A stretch of DNA of 18,883 bases, taken from contig CAYNAM010000042.1 in NCBI GenBank assembly GCA_964395065.1, forward strand, positions 1 to 18,883. Reading direction: 5' to 3'. Shown piece by piece: positions 7,171 to 14,198 of this stretch; within the stretch, counting starts at the first letter, position 1, and every line of letters starts with the position of its first letter. A program made the position numbers and the translations under genes. The notes beneath the pieces were generated by a model. That model did no database searches. It saw only the letters and a list, made by a program, of their open reading frames with translations, and was not told the DNA's origin. Origin of the DNA: Entomomonas sp964395065. Its GTDB lineage: Bacteria > Pseudomonadota > Gammaproteobacteria > Pseudomonadales > Pseudomonadaceae.

Positions 7171-8212
7171 AATCAACACATCCAATACTCAACATATCCA
7201 CAAAGCTTTCCGCTATATGATATCCTGTAGTCGATTTAACTTTTTCCACAGGTTGATCTGATAAATATTCTTTAGGCAGGCCTTTATTGTCAAAAAACGC
7301 AGCCATAAAGTGGTCAAGTGCAACAATAGGTAAACGATGCTCCATTAATGTTTTAGCTCTCAAATACTCCAAACTTGGCCAAATGCGTATTTGCTCAAGG
7401 TCTAATGGTTGAAATACGCTATCCATTTCATTTAATACTAGTTCTGTATCCGTTAAAGTCGCATATTTAATGGCTGAAGAATAGAGAATATCTTTATTTA
7501 TAAATGCCTTACCTTTTGCCTGCTCTACCCGCCATAATAAAGAAACCCACTCGAACCAATGCCCCGCCTCATAACTCACGACTGCATTTTGCAATGTTAC
7601 TTTTTCAGCCAACACATTTTTATCTTTTTGCCAAAAATTAGAAGCTAGCAACTCCTCTAACTGCTTAATAGCTCCTTTCATGTAAATCGCTTCAGCTTGA
7701 TAATAAGCAAAGGTTAATGCTTCGAATAAATGCATTGCTGAATTTTGCTCTAAACATGCATGAGCAGATAATGGCTTAAAAAGATAACTCACGGTAAAGC
7801 GTGGTTCTATCAGGTTATAAGTTTCAGCTAATGCCATCGCATACAAAGGATTTTTCGTTATTTTATATAAATAGCTTTGCGCTAAAATGACAAAGGCATA
7901 ACTGTATAAATTCGCTTCTTGATCCATATCTTTCTGTTGCAACCATACGCCATCTTTGAAGAAATGCTCCTCAGATATAGCATAAAGTGCTTCTGCCAGA
8001 TCAACATGCTTAACGTCCTTAAAAAGATGGGCCGTTTTAAGAAGAAAAATGATTGTCCGCATTTGGCACAATAACCGAACATTAACATCAACATCATCTG
8101 TTAAATATTCGCCAACCATTTCATGTTTATTGAGTTGTTTCACCACTAGCTGCTGATAATTAGAAAGTAATGAAACCATAGTTTGTATTGTGGTATTACT
8201 ATTACCCATCAT
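7166..8212 (-). CDS. AGE family epimerase/isomerase
   Basis: A cytoplasmic (alpha/alpha)6-barrel enzyme of the N-acylglucosamine 2-epimerase superfamily, which includes mannose isomerases, YihS-type aldose-ketose isomerases and GlcNAc 2-epimerases. The 348-aa product lacks a signal peptide. Family blocks are RLLCQMRTI (46-54), YAFVILAQ, QNSAMHLFEALTFAYY (156-171) with His161, EAGHWFEWVSLL (215-226) with His218, RIWPSLEYLRAK, and a C-terminal TTGYHI with His332. These histidines match the catalytic ring positions of the family. It is somewhat shorter than the usual 380-410 aa, mainly at the N terminus. The start is one of two adjacent ATGs with AAAGG upstream. Which sugar it uses cannot be decided. 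Confidence 0.8.
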   Translation of the reverse strand: MMGNSNTTIQTMVSLLSNYQQLVVKQLNKHEMVGEYLTDDVDVNVRLLCQMRTIIFLLKTAHLFKDVKHVDLAEALYAISEEHFFKDGVWLQQKDMDQEANLYSYAFVILAQSYLYKITKNPLYAMALAETYNLIEPRFTVSYLFKPLSAHACLEQNSAMHLFEALTFAYYQAEAIYMKGAIKQLEELLASNFWQKDKNVLAEKVTLQNAVVSYEAGHWFEWVSLLWRVEQAKGKAFINKDILYSSAIKYATLTDTELVLNEMDSVFQPLDLEQIRIWPSLEYLRAKTLMEHRLPIVALDHFMAAFFDNKGLPKEYLSDQPVEKVKSTTGYHIAESFVDMLSIGCVDY

Positions 8213-8341
8213 ACTTGCAATAACCTTTATATACTTATGTTTAAATAATGACTATCTTACAGAAAAAAAGATTATTCTTCTAATTTTGCCTTGAGTCGTA
8301 TAACTTATAGTCTCTTACTTGCTATTTAGTTAACTACTACT

Positions 8342-8953
8342 ATGACTCGCTCAGAACGTTTATTAGAACTTCTACAAATACTGTATAAATATCGCAGACC
8401 TGTCACAGGGAAGATATTAGCTTCGCAATTAGGCATTAGCTTGCGGACACTTTATCGAGATATTGCCACGTTACAACAACAAGGAGCAATGATTAGAGGA
8501 GAAGCAGGGAGTGGTTATTTACTACAACCTGGCTTTACTCTTCCGCCCCTTATGTTCAAAACGGAAGAAATAGAAGCTTTATTAATTGGATGTCGATGGG
8601 TCGTTAACCAAACAGATAGTCAACTGACTGAAGCAGCGCAACAAGCCATTGCTAAGCTATGCGCAATTTTACCCAAACACCAGCAGGAAACACTAAACTC
8701 TTCGTTATTAATCGGCTATCCAAAATTGATAGAATCTTATGATCAAGAAGTCATCTCCATACGAAAAGCCATTAACCAAAACTTGAAAATAATCATCGAA
8801 TATAGTGATATGCACCAAAAAGCCTCTACGCGGATAATCTGGCCTTTTGCCATTGGTTTTTTCCATCACACGTTGGTGATTTGTGGTTGGTGTGAGCTAC
8901 GCGAAGCTTTTCGCCATTTTCGTATTGATCGTATAAAAAATCTGACATTATAA
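8342..8953 (+). pseudogene. YafY-type HTH/WYL transcriptional regulator, probably truncated by a nonsense codon
   Basis: The N terminus is a DeoR/YafY-like winged helix-turn-helix (about residues 5-60: RLLELLQILYKYRRPVTGKI, the recognition helix SLRTLYRDIATLQ, then GEAGSGYLL). A WYL-type sensor region follows from about 139, ending EAFRHFRIDRIKNLTL. The ORF stops at TAA (8951-8953) after 203 aa. The same frame then continues for 26 codons as SETFPRKQKELLEAWHHF and a short tail to TAA at 9032-9034. That is what the C terminus of this family normally looks like (xFPRxxxxLLxxW), and the total would be 230 residues, the usual length. One stop codon therefore seems to have removed the last 27 residues. 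It may be inactive or still bind DNA. It probably controls the two VOC genes downstream. Confidence 0.72.
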
Positions 8954-9040
8954 AGTGAAACGTTCCCGAGAAAACAAAAGGAATTATTAGAGGCTTGGCA
9001 TCACTTTCAAAAAATACCAAAACCCCTTTTTTAATCCTGC

Positions 9041-9055
9041 TGTCAAAAACTGACA
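9041..9055. promoter_or_regulatory. Candidate operator for the YafY-type regulator
   Basis: TGTCA, five bases (AAAAC), then TGACA form a perfect inverted repeat 56 bp before the first VOC gene. A short palindrome in the upstream region of a regulator's neighbour gene is the expected place for its binding site. The pairing with this regulator is inference. Confidence 0.55.
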
Positions 9056-9110
9056 TACTGACTAAGTAAAATACTCCTTACACTTTATAAAAACCAAAAG
9101 GAGTTTTATC

Positions 9111-9473
9111 ATGCCATTAAATCAAATTATTTTATACGTTGAAAATATTCAGCAAACAGTTTCTCTCTATACAGACCTACTTGATTACTCCCCTAAAGAG
9201 TTGCACCCTAGCTATGCTTCATTTCAATTAGAATCAGGTTATACCCTTGCTTTTTGGGATATTAAAGAGGTCAAACCAGAGGCAACAGGAAGCAACCGAG
9301 CCTTAGAACTTGTCTTTCAGCTTCCAACTAACCAAGCGGTCAATCAATGCTTTACCAACTGGCAGCAAAAACTTACCATTGTACAAAAACCGCAGACACT
9401 TGATTTTGGTTATACATTTACTGCATTAGACAACAACAAGAATAGATTACGCGTTTATGCTAGCCATGAGTGA
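9111..9473 (+). CDS. VOC family (glyoxalase/dioxygenase fold) protein, first of a tandem pair
   Basis: A 120-aa cytoplasmic protein with the paired beta-alpha-beta-beta-beta modules of the vicinal oxygen chelate superfamily. The N-terminal strand NQIILYVENIQQTV leads to the helix SLYTDLLDYSP, and the second module ends DFGYTFTALDNNKNRLRVYA, the usual C-terminal VOC signature. AAGGAG lies 9 nt before the ATG. Substrates in this superfamily range from methylglyoxal to antibiotics, and nothing here selects one. It is paralogous to the next gene and follows a YafY-type regulator, a common pairing for VOC genes of unknown substrate. Confidence 0.8.
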   Translation: MPLNQIILYVENIQQTVSLYTDLLDYSPKELHPSYASFQLESGYTLAFWDIKEVKPEATGSNRALELVFQLPTNQAVNQCFTNWQQKLTIVQKPQTLDFGYTFTALDNNKNRLRVYASHE

Positions 9474-9484
9474 GGGTCACAATA

Positions 9485-9871
9485 ATGAGTTTATTTAAAC
9501 CGAATAGCCTTATACTTTACGTACAAGATATAACGCTAAGCACCCAGTTTTATCAGCAAATTTTGCAACAAAAACCGCTTGAAACCTTTGAAGACTTTTC
9601 TGTTTTCTCACTTGATAACAACTTTATCTTAGGATTGCAAACAAAAGGGGCTATTACACCAGAAGCGAGTGACCACCTTGGAGGACTAGAAATTTGTATG
9701 GGTGATGTCACACGAGAAGAAGTTAACGAACTTTATAAGCAATGGAGAACACTTAATATTCCAATATTATTAGAACCAACTCTTCTTGAGTTCGGCTACA
9801 CATTTGTGGCACTGGATCCTGATGGCTATAGATTACGTATCTGTGCCACAGATATTTCTAACATTCAATAG
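9485..9871 (+). CDS. VOC family protein, second of the tandem pair
   Basis: A 128-aa protein of the same fold: SLILYVQDITLSTQFYQQIL at the N terminus and LEFGYTFVALDPDGYRLRICA at the C terminus. I chose ATG 9485 because GAGGG (9472-9476) sits 8 nt upstream. A GTG at 9470 that overlaps the previous stop would add five residues without a ribosome site of its own. The gene starts 11 bp after its neighbour, so the two are translated from one mRNA. FGYTF-ALD-RLR is shared with the first protein, pointing to tandem duplication, while the middle segments differ. They may form a heterodimer or act on related substrates. Confidence 0.8.
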   Translation: MSLFKPNSLILYVQDITLSTQFYQQILQQKPLETFEDFSVFSLDNNFILGLQTKGAITPEASDHLGGLEICMGDVTREEVNELYKQWRTLNIPILLEPTLLEFGYTFVALDPDGYRLRICATDISNIQ

Positions 9872-9875
9872 CATT

Positions 9876-9912
9876 ATTATTTAGGTAACTCTCATTTGAT
9901 TACCTAAATAAT
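9876..9912. terminator. 13-bp perfect hairpin between the VOC pair and htpG
   Basis: Arms ATTATTTAGGTAA (9876-9888) and TTACCTAAATAAT (9900-9912) flank an 11-nt loop and begin 4 bp after the VOC stop codon. No T-run follows outside the stem. It most likely ends the VOC mRNA or protects its 3' end. Confidence 0.6.
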
Positions 9913-9924
9913 CCGATATTACTA

Positions 9925-9957
9925 CTTGAAAAATATCATCTAACCCCCATTTTGTGT
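9925..9957 (+). promoter_or_regulatory. Sigma-32 (RpoH) heat-shock promoter of htpG
   Basis: CTTGAAA (9925-9931), a 13-bp spacer and CCCCATTT (9945-9952) match the RpoH consensus (CTTGAAA, 11-16 bp, CCCCATnT) at essentially every position. It lies 46 bp before the htpG start codon. Heat-shock control of htpG is established in other gammaproteobacteria. Confidence 0.88.
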
Positions 9958-9998
9958 ACATAATTTATAATTTAAATTAATCACACTGGAGATTTTAG

Positions 9999-11909
9999 AT
10001 GAGTGTAGAAGCACAAAAAGAAACATTAGGTTTTCAGACAGAAGTCAAGCAACTCTTAAACTTGATGATTCATTCCCTTTACTCCAATAAAGAGATTTTT
10101 TTACGTGAACTCATTTCTAATGCTTCTGATGCAACCGACAAATTACGTTTTGAGGCCATCGCAAAACCTGAGCTATTAGAAAATGACGCTAATTTACGTA
10201 TCCGTATCAATTTCGATAAAGAAGCAAAAACCATCACCATCGATGATAATGGTATTGGCATGAGCCGTGAGGATATCATTTCTAACTTAGGAACCATTGC
10301 TAAATCAGGTACTGCTGAATTTATTAAAAACCTTTCTGGCGACCAAAAGAAAGACTCCAAACTCATTGGTCAATTTGGTGTAGGCTTCTACAGTGCCTTC
10401 ATCGTTGCCGATCAAGTTGATGTTTATAGTCGTCGTGCGGGTTTACCTACTGATCAAGGCGTGCTTTGGTCATCAAAAGGCGAAGGGCAATTTGATATTG
10501 AAAATATCACCAAAGAAGAGCGCGGCACACGCATTGTATTGCATCTAAAAGCAGATGATCTTGAGTTTGCAGATGGTTGGCGTCTACGTAACATCATCAA
10601 AAAATACTCAGATCATATTGACTTGCCCGTTGAACTACCTAAGCAACAAACAGAAGCAGAAGACAACGAAGATCAATCTAAAGAAATTGAATGGGAAGTC
10701 GTCAATAGCGCTAGCGCTCTATGGACACGCCCTCGTACTGAAGTAACAGATGAAGACTACCAAGAATTTTACAAACACATCAGCCATGACTTTGAAAATC
10801 CATTAGCCTGGAGTCATAATAAAGTTGAAGGAAAGCTTGAGTATACCTCTTTACTTTACATTCCATCACGTGCGCCTTTTGACTTATACCAACGTGATAT
10901 GAACCATGGACTAAAACTCTATGTCAATCGCGTATTCATCATGGATCAAGCTGATGAATTTTTACCGCTCTACCTACGCTTTGTTAAAGGTATTGTAGAC
11001 TCTAATGACCTTTCTCTAAACGTATCTCGTGAGATTTTACAAAAAGATCCTATCATCGACAGCATGAAATCAGCACTCACCAAACGCGTGCTAGATATGC
11101 TAGAAAAACTAGCTAAAAACGAACCAGAAAAATACAAAACATTCTGGAAAGCTTTTGGACAAGTTCTTAAAGAAGGCCCTGCCGAAGACTATGCTAACCG
11201 TGAAAAAATTGCAGGATTATTACGCTTCACATCAACCCATGAAAATAGTAAAGAACAAGCTGTTTCATTGGCTGACTACTTATCACGTGCTAAACCTGAT
11301 CAAGATAACATTTATTATCTAACAGGCGAAAGTTACGAGCAAATTCAAAATAGCCCACATCTAGAAATATTCCGCAAGAAAGGGATCGAAGTATTACTAT
11401 TAACTGATCGTATAGACGAATGGTTAATGAACTACTTACCAGAATTTGAAGGCAAAAAATTAACCGATATTGCTCGTGGTGATTTGGATTTAGGCAAATT
11501 GGATAGTGAACAAGATAAGCAAGAGCAAGAAAAGTTAGCCAAAGACAAAGAAGGGCTTGTAGAGCGCATTAAAAAAGCGCTTGATAATCAAGTGAGCGAA
11601 GTGAGAATATCACACCGCTTGACTGAATCCCCTGCTATTCTTGCCATTGGCGATCAAGATCTTGGTTTACAAATGCGTCAAATCCTTGAAGCCACAGGCC
11701 AAAGTATTCCTGAATCAAAGCCCATTTTTGAAATTAATCCAGAACATCCGTTGATTGAAAAACTTGATAAAGAAGCCGATGACAATCGTTTCAACGATTT
11801 ATCCCATCTACTCTTCGATCAAGCGGCCTTAGCCGCAGGAAACACCCTAAAAGATCCTGCTAGCTATGTAAAACGCTTAAACAAATTACTGATCGAATTA
11901 ACTAACTAA
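9999..11909 (+). CDS. htpG: Molecular chaperone HtpG (Hsp90)
   Basis: Dimeric ATP-dependent chaperone of the cytoplasm, 636 aa, normal for the family. The N-terminal GHKL ATPase domain shows LRELISNASDATDKLR with the catalytic Glu37 and Asn41, DDNGIGM (82-88) and GQFGVGFYSAF (124-134). The middle domain includes SLNVSREIL, and the C-terminal dimerisation domain follows from about residue 510. Hsp90 signatures YSNKEIFLRELISNASDA and RGVVDS-like KGIVDSNDL are present. GGAG lies 7 nt before the ATG. It is driven by a sigma-32 promoter and closed by a strong terminator. A dienelactone hydrolase family gene follows, the same neighbour as in Pseudomonas. Confidence 0.98.
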   Translation: MSVEAQKETLGFQTEVKQLLNLMIHSLYSNKEIFLRELISNASDATDKLRFEAIAKPELLENDANLRIRINFDKEAKTITIDDNGIGMSREDIISNLGTIAKSGTAEFIKNLSGDQKKDSKLIGQFGVGFYSAFIVADQVDVYSRRAGLPTDQGVLWSSKGEGQFDIENITKEERGTRIVLHLKADDLEFADGWRLRNIIKKYSDHIDLPVELPKQQTEAEDNEDQSKEIEWEVVNSASALWTRPRTEVTDEDYQEFYKHISHDFENPLAWSHNKVEGKLEYTSLLYIPSRAPFDLYQRDMNHGLKLYVNRVFIMDQADEFLPLYLRFVKGIVDSNDLSLNVSREILQKDPIIDSMKSALTKRVLDMLEKLAKNEPEKYKTFWKAFGQVLKEGPAEDYANREKIAGLLRFTSTHENSKEQAVSLADYLSRAKPDQDNIYYLTGESYEQIQNSPHLEIFRKKGIEVLLLTDRIDEWLMNYLPEFEGKKLTDIARGDLDLGKLDSEQDKQEQEKLAKDKEGLVERIKKALDNQVSEVRISHRLTESPAILAIGDQDLGLQMRQILEATGQSIPESKPIFEINPEHPLIEKLDKEADDNRFNDLSHLLFDQAALAAGNTLKDPASYVKRLNKLLIELTN

Positions 11910-11921
11910 TCCCATTACAAT

Positions 11922-11946
11922 AAGGCTCTACTAAAGAGCCTTTTTT
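11922..11946 (+). terminator. Rho-independent terminator of htpG
   Basis: Arms AAGGCTCT (11922-11929) and AGAGCCTT (11935-11942) with a 5-nt loop end in an uninterrupted T-run (11941-11946). It starts 12 bp after the htpG stop codon and is the strongest plus-strand terminator in the window. Confidence 0.92.
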
Positions 11947-11974
11947 ATATCCACTGTCTTATGAGTACCCCATC

Positions 11975-12691
11975 ATGATTAACCAAACAAATATAAGCTA
12001 CCAACATGATAACCAAACCTTTGAAGGCGTTTTAATAACCCCAACAAACCATAATGGAAAACTGCCAGGTTTATTAATGACTCCTAACTGGCTAGGCATA
12101 ACAGAAGAAGCCATTGAAATTGCAAAACAACAGGCTGCAAAAGGTTATATTGTCTTTATTGCAGACCTTTATGGAAAAACAATCCGCCCCCAAAACAACC
12201 AAGAAGCTGCTGATGCGATGAATCCCATAAAAAATGATCGTCAAGAAATGCGCAAACGTATGGCTAAAGCACTCGAGGTTCTAGTTCAACAACCTGTGGT
12301 TAACCCACAAAAAACAGCAGCTTTTGGCTTTTGTTTTGGTGGTGGTTGCAGCCTAGAACTCGCACGATCAGGTGCTAATATAAAAGCGGCTATTTCATTC
12401 CATGGAAATTTAGACACACCTAACCCAAAAGACGCACAACAGATTAAAGCAGCAATCCTCGTCATGAATGGTGCTGATGATCCAACAATTCCAGAATCCC
12501 AAATCAGCGACTTCTTCCATGAAATGAAATCAGCATCTCATATTGACTGGCAATTCATAAACTACGGACAAGCCGTACATGGCTTCACAGACACTAAAGC
12601 CAATGAACCAGGATTCAAACAATACAACAAAATAGTTTCAAAACGTTCATTCCAAGTGATGAACAACCTACTGGACGAATTATTTCAATAA
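11975..12691 (+). CDS. Dienelactone hydrolase family protein
   Basis: A cytoplasmic alpha/beta-hydrolase of 238 aa. The triad of the dienelactone hydrolase type can be placed: Cys120 in GFCFGGG (118-124), the acid Asp168 or Asp169 in NGADDPTIP, and His202 in AVHGFTD. Cysteine as nucleophile (G-x-C-x-G) separates this family from serine esterases. Family members open carboxymethylenebutenolide or other lactones and esters. The genuine substrate here is unknown, and no aromatic degradation genes are nearby. It starts only 28 bp past the htpG terminator, so it needs a promoter in or before that terminator or depends on readthrough. No clear ribosome site is visible. Confidence 0.9.
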   Translation: MINQTNISYQHDNQTFEGVLITPTNHNGKLPGLLMTPNWLGITEEAIEIAKQQAAKGYIVFIADLYGKTIRPQNNQEAADAMNPIKNDRQEMRKRMAKALEVLVQQPVVNPQKTAAFGFCFGGGCSLELARSGANIKAAISFHGNLDTPNPKDAQQIKAAILVMNGADDPTIPESQISDFFHEMKSASHIDWQFINYGQAVHGFTDTKANEPGFKQYNKIVSKRSFQVMNNLLDELFQ

Positions 12692-12692
12692 A

Positions 12693-12718
12693 AAGAGGAA
12701 GCTTAATAACTTCCTCTT
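12693..12718. terminator. Hairpin after the dienelactone hydrolase gene
   Basis: Perfect 9-bp arms AAGAGGAAG (12693-12701) and CTTCCTCTT (12710-12718) with an 8-nt loop begin 1 bp after the stop codon. The plus-strand side is followed by AAAGATAATTT rather than a T-run. The stem itself is strong enough to act as an mRNA 3' end. Confidence 0.65.
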
Positions 12719-12749
12719 AAAGATAATTTACCAATAATAAAAAAAATCT

Positions 12750-12787
12750 TTGATTTTCTAGCATTATTCCGTTAAATTATCCGCCCC
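12750..12787 (+). promoter_or_regulatory. tRNA-Ser promoter with GC-rich discriminator
   Basis: TTGATT (12750-12755), a 17-bp spacer and TAAATT (12773-12778) precede ATCCGCCCC. The GC-rich stretch in otherwise very AT-rich DNA fits the discriminator of a stable-RNA promoter. Transcription should begin near 12785, about 40 nt before the mature tRNA. Confidence 0.65.
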
Positions 12788-12789
12788 TT

Positions 12790-12816
12790 AAAGCTAATTA
12801 AATAATTATTAGCTTT
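12790..12816 (+). repeat. 9-bp inverted repeat in the pre-tRNA leader
   Basis: Arms AAAGCTAAT (12790-12798) and ATTAGCTTT (12808-12816) with a 9-nt loop lie between the predicted transcription start and the tRNA, ending 7 nt before its first base. It would form a hairpin in the 5' leader removed by RNase P. Confidence 0.6.
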
Positions 12817-12823
12817 CTTGTGT

Positions 12824-12913
12824 GGTGAGATGTCCGAGCGGTTGAAGGAGCACGCCTGGAAAGCGTGTATACGAGAAATCGTATCGAGGGTTCGAATCCC
12901 TCTCTCACCGCCA
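12824..12913 (+). tRNA. tRNA-Ser (anticodon GGA)
   Basis: A 90-nt class II tRNA. The acceptor GGTGAGA (12824-12830) pairs with TCTCACC (12903-12909), then comes discriminator G and an encoded CCA (12911-12913). The anticodon arm CACGC-CTGGAAA-GCGTG gives anticodon GGA, reading UCC and UCU. The long variable arm (TACGA, loop, TCGTA) is typical of serine tRNA. The T arm carries GGTTCGAATCC. No protein gene is co-transcribed. A decayed, gene-poor region starts directly after its 3' end, a common integration point for mobile elements. Confidence 0.97.
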
Positions 12914-13026
12914 TTTTAATTCGCAAGCTTTAGCAAGCATCATATCAAAACCCTTCAAAATCAGCACTTACAATAGAAAACATTAGCATGCATTAGCAAG
13001 CTTTAGAATGTACTTGCATTGTTTTT

Positions 13027-13074
13027 TTGTACACTATTTTGTACACTGTACAAAACATAATTTTAAAATGTACA
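13027..13074. repeat. Cluster of TTGTACAC direct and inverted repeats
   Basis: TTGTACAC occurs at 13027-13034 and 13039-13046, 12 bp apart. The second copy is part of a perfect inverted repeat, TTTTGTAC (13037-13044), ACT, GTACAAAA (13048-13055). A fourth GTACA lies at 13070-13074. Such clusters 114 bp from a tRNA 3' end could be recombinase arm sites or a repressor operator. Neither protein is encoded here. Confidence 0.55.
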
Positions 13075-13112
13075 AGATAACCATGAGTTACCTCCTATGA
13101 AGCGTTCAGAAA

Positions 13113-13250
13113 TCAAGCGTAGACCTTTATCTCTAATCCTTGATTTGCAATATCTGCTGGCTTAAATGCTGCTTTACAGCCTTGCGGTACTTTATCATCG
13201 CAAGCTATAAACAATAAAAATAAAATAAACAAAAAGCTTAATCGTTTCAT
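13113..13250 (-). CDS. Small lipoprotein-like ORF (45 aa), possibly a truncated gene
   Basis: The minus strand encodes MKRLSFLFILFLLFIACDD and continues to ...ADIANQGLEIKVYA. The N terminus is a lipoprotein signal: two basic residues, a hydrophobic stretch, and Cys17 after FIA as a plausible lipobox. Asp at +2 would favour inner-membrane retention by the enteric rule. A good ribosome site (AAGGG, 5 nt before the ATG) supports translation. Only 28 residues would remain after processing, so the C-terminal part may have been lost. I recognise no family. It lies in the decayed region after tRNA-Ser. Confidence 0.5.
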   Translation of the reverse strand: MKRLSFLFILFLLFIACDDKVPQGCKAAFKPADIANQGLEIKVYA

Positions 13251-13368
13251 ATTTTCCCTTTTTTAGCACTATTAAACATTATTTGACATTTACGGAGCAC
13301 CATCCCCATTCTTTAATAGCATTAGAGTAAACAATTCATTAGGCGAACTTTTTAGCTAATAATGGCAC

Positions 13369-13518
13369 TTATGCTAAATGTGTATAAGTAACCTGCTTTT
13401 TTGATTCTTTCTTTGCTATGGACTTATAGATAAATTTCAAGTCACTAGGCTCAGCTCGAAAGCACCCCTCTGCCTTTTTCACAATACGTAACACATTCCC
13501 ATTTAAATTATTTATCAC
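13369..13518 (-). pseudogene. ORF remnant, 49 aa, unknown family
   Basis: From a GTG at 13518 the minus strand reads VINNLNGNVLRIVKKAEGCF and goes on to ...YKSIAKKESKKQVTYTHLA. The composition is protein-like (mixed charged and hydrophobic residues, no low complexity). There is no ATG and no ribosome site, and the frame opens only 9 bp upstream. A second fragment without a start lies just downstream on the same strand. I read this as the remains of a broken gene, with low certainty. Confidence 0.3.
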
Positions 13519-13614
13519 CTGTTCAATTTAACAATATAATTTAATATAACTCCTCTCTTGAGCTAGCCCCTCCCCTGTTTAGCACTTATAAAAATATTTA
13601 AAAAGGGTTTGTCT

Positions 13615-13623
13615 TGTTATAAT
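13615..13623 (+). promoter_or_regulatory. Extended -10 promoter for the 13697-14537 gene pair
   Basis: TGTTATAAT is a perfect extended -10 (TGnTATAAT), which can work without a good -35. It would start an mRNA near 13630, about 67 nt before the first gene. Confidence 0.5.
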
Positions 13624-13696
13624 TGGCCATTTGTCTGATGGCGCAACATTGTAATTTCACTATGATATTCTTTAAAGACATTATGGATATTTCTCT

Positions 13697-14194
13697 ATGA
13701 AACGATTTCTGAACACGCTTGTTGTTCTATTCTTTCTACCCACTATGGCATATGCTAATGAGCAATGTAATGTCACTTCTATTTCATTAAATAAATTTAA
13801 ACTGTCAACTCAATATACATTTAAAAATAGACTATCACCTGACCTAAATATTTATACTGCTGTACCAGAAAGTACTATTATTTCTGGTGATCCTATTCTT
13901 ATTTTCAAAAATAAAAAATCTATTGGCTTTCAAAAAATCAATGAACGTTTTGGGCAAAATATTCCAAAACAATTAAAAGAAAAATGGAATATTGACTGTA
14001 GAAATCAAATAGTTGAAATACCCAAAAAAAATTACCTAGTATTAATCATCAATGATGAAAAAACACTAGATGAACAAGATAGGATGACCGTATTTATTAT
14101 TCCTAAAAATGACAAAGAATCGGACCATTTTTATCTTATAAGTTTTATAGGCTACACGCATACACAAACTATTCAAATGCTTATAAAGGATTAA
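13697..14194 (+). CDS. Secreted hypothetical protein
   Basis: A 165-aa protein of no family I recognise. A clear Sec signal peptide opens it (MKRFLNTLVVLFFLPTMAYA, cleavage after residue 20, before NEQC), so the mature protein is probably periplasmic or secreted. The mature part is Lys/Asn/Ile-rich with two cysteines, Cys24 and one in WNIDCRNQIVEIP, which could form a disulfide. It starts after an extended -10 promoter but has no obvious Shine-Dalgarno. The next gene begins 4 bp after its stop, so the two are very likely one operon. Confidence 0.65.
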   Translation: MKRFLNTLVVLFFLPTMAYANEQCNVTSISLNKFKLSTQYTFKNRLSPDLNIYTAVPESTIISGDPILIFKNKKSIGFQKINERFGQNIPKQLKEKWNIDCRNQIVEIPKKNYLVLIINDEKTLDEQDRMTVFIIPKNDKESDHFYLISFIGYTHTQTIQMLIKD

Positions 14195-14198
14195 TCAT

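Larger units (their letters stand above)
12914..13696. other. Gene-poor region 3' of tRNA-Ser, likely remnant of an inserted element
   Basis: Across about 780 bp I see only one convincing small ORF (13113-13250) and one doubtful one (13369-13518). Near the tRNA there are two copies of GCAAGCTTTAG (12923-12933, 12996-13006) and a cluster of GTACA motifs (13027-13074). The minus strand also shows short protein-like fragments with no start codon and several stops (for example AIKEWGWCSVNVK ending at 13279). No integrase gene and no second copy of the tRNA 3' end is present in the window. A decayed integrated element is the simplest reading, by inference. Confidence 0.5.

Noticed and set aside
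8826..9056. Minus-strand ORF over the end of the YafY-type regulator
   Set aside because: It is antisense to the conserved C-terminal coding frame and has no ribosome site.
12824..12913. Direct repeat of the tRNA 3' end marking the far boundary of an integrated element
   Set aside because: I found no second copy of the GGTTCGAATCC region within the window.
13027..13074. CRISPR-like repeats
   Set aside because: Repeat units are 8 bp with irregular 6-24 bp spacing, far too short for a CRISPR array, and no cas genes are present.
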